DNA of 64,000 nt from Anthopleura xanthogrammica (lineage: Eukaryota > Cnidaria > Anthozoa > Actiniaria > Actiniidae), in contig OZ025206.1 of the NCBI GenBank assembly GCA_964019055.1, positions 10,399,486-10,463,485 on the forward strand. The letters are read 5' to 3'. This document shows positions 43,966-53,700 of this stretch, piece after piece; the first letter of the stretch is position 1; every line of letters begins with the position of its first letter. Below the pieces are notes generated by a model that saw nothing but the letters and a program-made list of their open reading frames with translations, did not search any database and was not told where the DNA came from. Position numbers and translations under genes: made by a program.

Positions 43966-45510
43966 TTAAAACAGACTATCAAAATCCTCTTCCAATTCAT
44001 TTGCCGTGGCAGTAGGAAACGCACTTTCCACTTTGCGTAATTTAGGTTTTTGATTCTTGCCTTCAGAACTCTTTCGAAATGCTAAAGGTCTTTCGCTAAA
44101 TGTCTTAAAAAGTTTCTTTTTATCTTTTCGTCTTGTGCGTCCTCCTGCACGGGATTGCAGAGGCGTTGGTGGTATTTCTGATGTTATATTTATAATACTT
44201 GAATCTGTATTTCTGTTTTGTTTTTCATCAGTATTCTGAACTGCAATATCCGTTGAACGAGTCAGTCCAATGTTCTGTTGATCCAAATCCCTTGCGTTTT
44301 GATCACTTCCGATATGTTCATCACTAGACTTCTGCTTGAAGTCAAGCAACTTAATATCATGTTGACTGTCTATGATGACTGTTTCTTCGTTGTAGTCGCG
44401 AATTGCTTCAGCGCTGAATTTATCCTGCCATTCTTGGTCTTTAGAAAACTTCTGATTCAATCTTGGTACATTGCTGGCATTAGAAACACCATCTCTTACA
44501 GTTTTAGGTGAACCCTTCACTACCTCTCGTTTCATCCCGGGATTTCTGATAAAAAAAATAGATCTACGAAATATCCCTTTACAGCCTTCCCTGAATCGTT
44601 GATTAAAGAACGAATATATAAACGGATTGTAGATAGAGTTCGAGAGTCCTATAGAATAGACTATTAACCTCACACGACTGATCCTGGGGGTGGTATTGTA
44701 CAAATATAGCTCTAACCCTCCCACGTAGATAATCAAAGGTAGCCATGTTATCACGAAGACTACAATCACTGTCAAAAACATTTTGATTACTTTCTTTCGA
44801 CTTTTCAGCATTGCTTGAGCCGGGCGAGAGGTCCTCATTTCAGTATCATTCTTGTTGTCTCTGCTAAATACAGCGTACGATATTTTAGCATACAACACTA
44901 CAAGGGTCGTTAGAGGGATGAGGTAGCCTAGAACAGCTAGTGCCAGCACGTATAACAACCCAAGCTTTGTCGAGACAGGAATAGTTGCGCAGTAAGGCTC
45001 GGTTGTATTAGTTGAGGGGTCTGTATGGTACTGTACCTTGGTGAGGTATAAACTTGGTGATACCATAATCAACGAATACAGCCACGCCCCAATGATGAGT
45101 CTGTTCGCTCTACCGTAAGTCATAGATCGCAGAGGGTGAACGATAGCTTGGTGGCGGTTTATACCTATTGTAATGAGCAACATCATAGACCCTTGTGGAG
45201 CAAGGTATTGAAGAAACCTCGCCAATTTACAGATCCATTCTTGATTATTGTTTTTCTGGAAATAAAAGTTTATAGCCAGAAAGAGCGGTATGCATATGAC
45301 ACACACGATCAAGTCTCCTATAGCGAGGTGAAGAATAAAACGATTCATGACTGACCGAAGCTTTCGTGCATTAGTTATCATGATCACAAGAAGTCCATTA
45401 CCGATTAATCCTACAAAAGCTGCTATAGAAAGACAAACAACCGTACCGATCACAAACTCTTTGCTGTAGTTATCGTCATCTGTAGTAGTTCTGTTCGACG
45501 TTGAATCCAT
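43966..45510 (-). CDS. Single-exon class A (rhodopsin-family) G-protein-coupled receptor
   Basis: One uninterrupted 514-aa frame with seven hydrophobic segments. Hallmarks: GN at residues 37-38 in TM1, LAIGDL with D66 in TM2, C94 at the top of TM3 with partner C174 in extracellular loop 2, FVITWLPL in TM6 and NPFIY in TM7. N-glycosylation sequons lie at N6 and N168. The usual DRY at the end of TM3 reads NRH (118-120). The layout resembles peptide/amine-type orphan receptors, such as the neuropeptide FF, QRFP or orexin-like group, but no ligand can be assigned. After TM7 comes a ~200-residue cytoplasmic tail rich in Ser, Lys and Asp, longer than usual. Intronless receptors of this class are common in cnidarians. 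Confidence 0.9.
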   Translation of the reverse strand: MDSTSNRTTTDDDNYSKEFVIGTVVCLSIAAFVGLIGNGLLVIMITNARKLRSVMNRFILHLAIGDLIVCVICIPLFLAINFYFQKNNNQEWICKLARFLQYLAPQGSMMLLITIGINRHQAIVHPLRSMTYGRANRLIIGAWLYSLIMVSPSLYLTKVQYHTDPSTNTTEPYCATIPVSTKLGLLYVLALAVLGYLIPLTTLVVLYAKISYAVFSRDNKNDTEMRTSRPAQAMLKSRKKVIKMFLTVIVVFVITWLPLIIYVGGLELYLYNTTPRISRVRLIVYSIGLSNSIYNPFIYSFFNQRFREGCKGIFRRSIFFIRNPGMKREVVKGSPKTVRDGVSNASNVPRLNQKFSKDQEWQDKFSAEAIRDYNEETVIIDSQHDIKLLDFKQKSSDEHIGSDQNARDLDQQNIGLTRSTDIAVQNTDEKQNRNTDSSIINITSEIPPTPLQSRAGGRTRRKDKKKLFKTFSERPLAFRKSSEGKNQKPKLRKVESAFPTATANELEEDFDSLF

Positions 45511-48149
45511 TGCCGATGCTTCTCGTTTTCCTCCTTAAAGCACAAGTTTCCTGTCAGTGAAGCCTTTACGTAACCTTCAAGAATAGTTGCCTCCGATCAC
45601 CTTGCGTGGCTTGTATTCCTGTTTCGTTATTCCCTCAGGCAGTAAAGTTTCACTCCCACGACTTGGTAAAAAAAATGTCCAGTTTGGCTTTCTTGCGTGG
45701 ACGTTTTTTCCGTGTGACTGCCTTCTAGAAGACAAACAGTTTATGAATAAACATGCATGCGCTTGTTAACGACATTTCTGAACAAATTCATGTTAAATTT
45801 TCATATTAAGCCCTCTCAAAATGGCATCTCATTAGTTGCTAAGAAACACTAATCTAAAAGGTTAAAGGACTAGATTTTTTGCTATGTCTGTTCAAGTCAA
45901 GGCGGTAGTTTTAAAATAATTCAATGGTATGTTAATCTAGCTCTCTTCAGCTCATCAGCTGAAGCAAGGGATGATTTGTCATGTACGCTACCAAATAAAC
46001 CTTCATTTCTAACAGTACCTGTTATTTTAATATTGAGCTTCAAGGTGTGAGCTTAGCTTTAATTATGAATATGAATATTGAGTAATGGTGGTTGTTTTGG
46101 TTAACTCAAAGTTAAGGGGATTAAGATCTTGTTCATTATCTTGTTATCTAACAAGTACTGCACTCAAAAACGTTCTTACCTTAATTTTCTATCTAATATC
46201 TTTAAGTTTCACTCTTGTCCGGCTTTTACTCGAGTAAGTCCACCCAAAAGTGAACCTTTAGCAGTACGTGATAGATTTAGAGCTCTGAATCGACATCTCC
46301 AAACACTCAGCAATCAGGCTTTTCCATGTGATTAATCAGTGTTGAATTCGTGTGATTCAAACCACACTTGTTCACTATTACTAAGAATTTCTAGCCAATC
46401 CTTAAATGACCCATTGTTTTAGAATACAAAGAGTTCCTAAAGATGCTGAAATCCCTTGGGATTCTCTTTTCATAGGGAGGAAATGTTTCTTTGAGATATT
46501 GATCTACAGCTAACGCTCTGCCACTGTTAGTGTCGTCTTCTCCAAAAGAACCGTGGAAAATAAGTTATGGATAAATGTTTTTGATCTTTAGTATTTGATT
46601 GGGCAACCAAGATGATTAACAACGATAATTCTATTTTTACGTTAGCAAAACCGGAAAAAAAGAAAACAAATAAAAACAGACAAAGTATTTACAAAGGTCA
46701 GTCCTTGTGAAACAGTTTTAGGACACTGAGCTTGAATTGAAAACGAGAAAAGAGTTAAAAAGTCGATGTGTTTAAATTGTTTTAATATTCAAAGCACGTC
46801 GGAAATGATGATGAGTTTTTCATGAGAACTAAGAATAAAGATAAAGACTTGTTCAAGACAGGTGAATAAATATAATAAGAAAACCAAAATGAAGTATTGT
46901 TTAACCAAAGTGCAAATTAAAATCAAATGACATTATTTTGAACCAATTTTGCTAATAAAGTCAAAATAAATAAGTTGGCTTTTTTTACCTTTACTAGAAT
47001 TTTTCACATTAGTTACCCTTTTCTTGTCTTTTTTTTTTTTCCTACCACATGACTTTTCGCTTTTTTTGTTGATCGATTTCGTCCGTTCTTACTAACGCCT
47101 TTTGTTTATTTTTTCCCTATTGTACGAACTCATGTTTTTCCATTTCTAACCAAATATTTGAAGGCTTATTTAGTTGCTGGGATTTCCTGTTCATAATCAA
47201 AAAATAGTTTCAGCTCCTTCTAGATATCCATTTTCGCTATGCCTGGCAGCCAGGTGCCCGGGATTCCGAAATTTTGCACCAAAAAACCATCAATAAAACC
47301 TGCTTGTACTCCTGTAGTATCAAACTATTCTATTTACAAGTGCCAAGCGCTTTTCTTAAAGTCACGTCTTGGTTTTTACCTTGAACGATTATAGAATATG
47401 GAAGGCTCATTTATGAGCTTTAATTCATTGTACTGAGTAGCTTTAGATCCGGCAAGATTGATAGCCACTTCGGATATAAATATAGTTTGAGGGATTAATA
47501 CATCGGGAGAATTTCCTCCTTTTTGAGTGGTTCAGCGTGAACCACTTCATGGGTAATGGGAAATGTTCATTCACTGTTTCAACTAAGCATATTAATACGA
47601 CAAATTTAGTTCGAGCCTTACTAGTAAGCGGATTGCCGATCTGTTTGCAGACACAACAAGCATTATTTAATTTAGAGTACGAAAGGCATGATATTTTCTA
47701 ATTTTCCCGACTCCTTCTCTTATTTGATGGACATGTTTCCTCATCTCCCTCCTCCCCCCCTCCCCCCTCGTGCCTCTTATAATGGCATTTATTTCGCTCT
47801 ACTCTCCCCCCCCCCCCCCCTGTTATAGAAATCAGTGGCCCTTCTAAAAACAACCGGGTTCCCTTCAATAAATCCTTTCAGGTTTACTTTAGGCTGTCAT
47901 TCAGTCTTGGAGGTCCACCGAGTTCTTGGAAAAACACGTTATTTCATGTTTTTACTTGAAATTCGCCATCTCTAATATGCTCATAACCAAAGGACAGTGT
48001 CATCAGTAGCACATTGGTTATGTTTAATCCTGTATTAGGAAACATCAAATAATCTAGTCTATTGACACAGCTGATGCGGGTTATTCACATCACTGCCTTG
48101 AAAAAACCCGCACAAAAAGGCACCCGTAATATAACTGAAAACTATATCA

Positions 48150-48191
48150 GGGGAGGGGAGGGGAGGAGGAAAGGGGGGGGGGGGGGGGGGT
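48150..48191 (+). repeat. G-run cluster, potential G-quadruplex
   Basis: Successive GGGGA blocks lead into an uninterrupted run of about 17 G on the plus strand. A mirror C-rich patch lies at 47750-47820. Long G runs can form quadruplexes; they are also prone to sequencing error, so exact lengths are doubtful. Confidence 0.7.
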
Positions 48192-49480
48192 GAGGACCGA
48201 CTTTTTCTAGCTTAAGGAGGGAGGAAAGAAAACGTTTGATCACCGAAGCATTAATTTTGATCTGAGATATCGCCCGCCATAGACGCACTATAGTAAAAGA
48301 AGAATTCAAATTCCCCTAGCAACTCTTGAGAAGTATCGGCGAATCGCTGCACGGGTATAGAATTAGAACCTTTATGTGAAATAATTCGATTCATTTTAAT
48401 GTCAGTAGTAAAATAGAACACGTTTTGTCAAATAACCCTAAAAACATTTGAAGACCGGCCAATAAAACTGTGTTAATAGATGAACAATTAGAAAGTGCAT
48501 GTGAATCAAGTCGATCCATTTTAGCGACAAATTAATTACAGAATACGTAAGCCATATCGGTGGGTCGGTTGTATAAAATTATTTAAAATTTTTCTGGAGT
48601 ACAACTTATCGTTGATCAAGCGGCCAGACAAACTTATATCGTCAGTTTGAAATATTATGGGATCGCATATGTTGGACAAATTAGTTTACATTTTAAAGAT
48701 GGAAAAGCCCTGCGGGCAAAACTTTTACTTTGCAAATAATGCTAATATGATGCTAGTGTTATATAATACAACTGCATATATACCGGCATTCTCTTGCGCA
48801 GTTTCTATTATTATATAGTTCAGCAGTGAAAACTATGATTTATGAGGTGATATATAAAGAAATATAATATGAAGGAAAATTCGCACTGCCTTCTGGTAGT
48901 TGTAGTAAAATGACGCCATCTTGCTAACTGCTTCAAACATGGCGGCTGTGTTGACATTGAAGCGTTGAATTCTCCGGATCAAACTTAATATAAACGTGCT
49001 GCGTAAATGAAATACTTTCATCATATTGTATTTTGCCTGTGGCTTTCAATATGATGTCACAGGAGCGTTGAAGAACGGCCTTTCAGCGGAACTTCTGAAA
49101 CGATCTGGAACGTGATCTGACACGTGATCTGAGACTCTAGCTTAAAACTGATAAAACTTTGAATGAAACTTGTTCCTTGCAAGAATATTTGCTCACGTTT
49201 CCTTTTTAGCATGTTTTTTTTAGCTGCTTAACTTCAGCTGTTCTATAGGTGGGCGTACGATGACGAAATTTGTTTTGTTGCATGATTGCTCCCTTCTGTA
49301 ACTTTGTCATATATCTCTCGTAACAGTAAATCCATTCGAGAGTGCAAATAAATTAATAAAATGTAGATAAATTGTCTACAGCTAGGCCTCGAGAAACGCT
49401 TCCTTTTTTTCAATGAAAATTTAGATTTTTTTATTTCAAAAATATTTATGGTAAAATTACAATTATTTGGACGTTGATTT

Positions 49481-49920
49481 ACCTTATTATAGGAAATTAA
49501 CGCGAATTTCAAAAAATCGCGTTAATTTAAGTCGTGTTAATTTCTTTTAATGTTAATTTCCATATCATTAATAAAGTGGAACGTTCATTTTCACGATTCT
49601 AGTAATTTTATCTTTAATCTACTTTTGAAAAATTATTTATTTTAAAACTGAACATTACAGCTAGTCACTTAATAACAACAACATTTCCATTTTTGTCGGA
49701 AATTATATTTTCGTTTTTCATTCTACAAGCTCTTCATTTTCACTTTCAGATGAGTTATCTTTGTGTCCATCGCGTTAATTTCATTTAAATGGGAATTTTG
49801 GCTTCTCTTTCGCGTTAATTTTCTTCATTTGAAAGTATTTTTGCCCTCAATTCGCGTTAATTTAAGTCGCGCTAATTTCTGTTACTTTAATTTCGTGGAG
49901 CGTTAATTTCCTATAAGGTA
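49481..49920. mobile_element. ~440-bp TIR element rich in CGCGTTAATTT motifs
   Basis: The left end ACCTTATTATAGGAAATTAA pairs with the right end TTAATTTCCTATAAGGT, except for a 3-base insertion. Inside each end is a direct copy of CGCGTTAATTTAAGTCG(T/C)G(T/C)TAATTTC (49519-49544 and about 49854-49880), plus further CGCGTTAATTT repeats. Non-coding; probably a MITE. Confidence 0.7.
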
Positions 49921-50710
49921 CATAAAAACGATGAATATTTTCCATCCAATATATTAGATACAAATTAGATGCAATGTTTTTTCTCATTTCCTTCAATACA
50001 AAACATGATCAAAATGAAACAAAGTTTTAATATTTATTTCGATTCTAGTTTGAAAAGCATTGTGATTGAATGAGCTGCTCTGATTGGTTCAAATGATGTG
50101 TCGCAGCCTCTTGATTGGCTGATCGAACTGCTGTCATATCACGTGTTGTGTTTGATTTAAACTCCGTAACGTAACCCTGCTCGTGTTTTACACGCCCACA
50201 CTGGAAAAAATCGATCGATTTTAGGTGTTGGAAATATGATGGAAAAAGGTTGACTCGATTGGTTGGGCATCGCTCGGTCGGGTGTGCATAAGTTCACAGG
50301 TTCAAGCCACGGTCCGACCAACACTCGGGATCTCTAAAAATACCTGCAAATGGTCAGACCTTCGCCACGGCTCAAATGACCACGTAAAATGGCGGTCCTC
50401 TCTCATTTAGAGACGTTAACCATGCACAGAGGGCCAAAAGTTTATCAGTTGCGACTGCCATGACCCTGTTAACGTTTACTTTTTTACCATCAGTCAAATT
50501 TGATGGAGTATCTGCAACGTTCTTCACATCATACAACAGGCGCACTTGGTTGTATTACGTCTTCTTTTTCTTAATATCTTTTCGTTTAACTTCAGGCTCT
50601 TTGATGCTTTGTATCGTTTTAAAATTTGGATATAATTTTGTGTGGGCCATCGGTTGTTTTCCATATATTCTGCGTTTTGGCTCCAGATAGATTTGAAGTC
50701 TTCCTCTTTT

Positions 50711-53700
50711 TCAAAAAGATCGTAGTTTGTCGCGACGAAGTGTAGGCACCATTTGTGGAGCAGCCGTGCATTGAAGGTCTAGACGAAAGAAAAGGAGCAA
50801 TTTTATTGCACTGGCATCAAGAATTTCGGGTTGTCCCGATATCTTAGTCCACATCTCTTCGTGCACAGTGTACACTATGCTTGGATTGTGAAATTGCAGG
50901 TTAAAGAAAAAGTCCTGCATGTACGTGCCCAACTGATATACACAGGGCATACGAACTGAACGCATGTGGATCAGTCCTATAGTTAATATACAGCAAATGA
51001 TTTCAGTAGTGAGTAAAATCATACAATACAGACGTGCGTGCCGTTGCTTTGCGAGTTCCTGATACTGAAGAGCTTTGATTGCGGGATGATGTGATTTATG
51101 TGAATTTGAACCGTGACCGTGTCGTGTGCCGTGAGGTTTTTGCAGTCCTACGAAATCAGTTCTACTAACTGACTTGACATGGTGCTACTCGAAATAGTAA
51201 TAATAATACAGGAACCGCGGAGGGGGAGGTGCTGAGGGGGCTATAATAGTCCCCCTACATCTTGCCAACATCCACTTATTTTCCAATATCAGCCCTTCCC
51301 CCTGACTTTTATCCAATCTTAATTCCTCCCCCTCCCACACTTTTTAAGTTGCTGCGCGGTCCTTGTAATAACAATATAATAATGAAATTAAGAACCTGCC
51401 ATGCCAAATTAGAATAACTCGTGATTCAACATTAATATTACCTCGGACAAGTAAATTGTGTCCATCACCAAATCACGTGCCCTTTCTAAGGAATCCTCGG
51501 TAATAGTCTTCTCAAATAGACTATGTATAATGTATTCCTGGCAGCGGTTCACTAGGCTTGGTACATCAAACCAGTCAGCCAGTTTCATGATATCCTTGAT
51601 GTTAGTTTCATCTATAGTGCATCTATCTGAGTACATGAACTCGAGGACTGTACGAAAATGATCCAAGGGAACACCAGGTAGTCTTATCTGTTGACAAACA
51701 AGAAAAGGATCTAAAATTGTGGAAATAGGTGGGCGTATGAAGACGAAATTTGTTATGGTTGATTCGTTATTTGAATTGCCAACCAGAAATCTATTGGACA
51801 ATCCAACAAAGCAAAGTGACCAAAACCTATTGTTCAAATGGTTGGCACATTAACATCACAATGGCAATGTTTATAAACATAACGACCACCTATAGACTTC
51901 TTGAAGCACTTTCCAGGTTTTCAATTCTGAGATGCAAAGGCGTGAATCATCCACAAACTGTCTGTTTTTTGACTTACCGTGTTGAGATCCCTTTCTCTGA
52001 AGCTTCCATCCAACATTGCTGCCATCACGGGTGATCTTGATATCAGTACAACTCGATGAACTTGTATATGTGTGTCGTCTACTATCAACACTAAGTCAGG
52101 CTGCAAATCACCATCAATCAGAAGGCTGTGGGCATATTCCCACATGTCTTTATAAACACTGACTAGATCACTTTTGGAAACATGCGGGCGTGGTAGTGGT
52201 GGTGGCATAGGTATGTTGTCATGCTGTTCTTGGTTGTGACCTCTTGCAGGTGGTAGAGGTGGTAGTGGTGGTGGCATAGGTATGTTGCCATGCTGTTCTT
52301 GGTTGTGACCTCTTGCAGGTGGTAGAGGTGGTAGTGGTGGTGGCATAGGTATGTTGCCATGCTGTTCTTGGTTGTGACCTCTTGCAGAAGGTGGTAGAGG
52401 TGGTAGTGGTGGTGGCATAGGTATGTTGCTATGCTGTTCTTGGTTGTGACCTCTTGCAGAAGGTAGTAGAGGTGGTAGTGGTGGTGGCATAGGTATGTTG
52501 CCATGCTGTTCTTGGTTGTGACCTCTTGCAGAAGGTAGTAGAGGTGGTAGTGGTGGTGGCATAGGTATGTTGCCATGCTGTTCTTGGTTGTGACCTCTTG
52601 CAGAAGGTAGTAGAGGTGGTAGTGGTGGTGGCATAGGTATGTTCCCATGCTGTTCTTGGTTGTGACCTCTTGCAGAAGGTAGTAGAGGTGGTGGCATAGG
52701 TATGTTGCCATGCTGTTCTTGGTTGTGACCTCTTGCAGAAGGTAGTAGAGGTGGTAGTGGTGGTGGCATAGGTATGTTGCCATGCTGTTCTTGGTTGTGA
52801 CCTCTTGCAGAAGGTAGTAGAGGTGGTAGTGGTGGTGGCATAGGTATGTTCCCATGCTGTTCTTGGTTGTGACCTCTTGCAGAAGGTAGTAGAGGTGGTG
52901 GCATAGGTATGTTGCCATGCTGTTCTTGGTTGTGACCTCTTGCAGAAGGTAGAACAGGTGGTAGTGGTGGTGGCATAGGTATGCTGCTATGCTGTTCTTG
53001 GTTGTGACCTCTTGCAGAAGGTGGTAGAGGTGGTAGTGGTGGTGGTATAGGTATGCTGCTATGCTGTTCTTGGTTGTGACCTCTTGCAGAAGGTGGTAGT
53101 GGTGGTGGTATAGGTATGTTGCCATGCTGTACTAGGTTGTGACCTTTGGCAGAAGGAGGTGTATTTAATCTCCTTATTTGCCGAAGAATTCTAAGCAATC
53201 TAAATTTTAATGCTTGAATGTCTAATTCTAACAAAATCTTTTGTAAATCTTCAATAAAACTCTGCTCAGGTTCATCTGATATGTCTAAATGTCCAGTGTA
53301 CATCCACTCAAGAACACATAGAAATACAGGACGTTTGATGCAAGCCTTGAATGTAATCCGAATTGGCAGAGCTTCAGTTCTAAAAGGTTCCTTGTTTTTG
53401 CCTTCTTTTGTGTCTACAACTTTCTGGCCACTACAGTGAGCACAATGAATTTGGAAAAATGGAGTTTTCTTCAAGAAACTGCAATCAAATTCTTGAGCAG
53501 TACTGTTTTCTGATTTTGCACAACATTTACAACACTCTGCTTCATCAGTTGGCAAACATGTTTGACCTTCATTTCTACCATTGATTACTGCACCACACAT
53601 ATTATCAATAGTTGTGAACAATTTTCTGAAGGTTGTGGATGCTAAGGCAAGGACAAACTTGTGTGCATGAATCTCAGGAGATTGATCTGAAAACTTGAGG

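Larger units (their letters stand above)
45511..50710. other. Long intergenic region between GPCR and RhoBTB-like genes
   Basis: About 5.2 kb with no recognisable exon on either strand. It holds poly-C/poly-G runs at 47750-47820 and 48150-48190, a TIR element at about 49481-49920, and a tRNA-related patch at about 50250-50420 with a GGTTCAAGCC box. The GPCR promoter lies at the left edge. Confidence 0.5.

Noticed and set aside
52163..53125. 320-codon open frame of TTKNSMATYLCHHHYHLYYLL repeats on the minus strand
   Set aside because: It is the shifted-frame shadow of the RhoBTB-like proline repeat. The other frame continues into intact BTB sequence on both sides and has splice-consistent ends.
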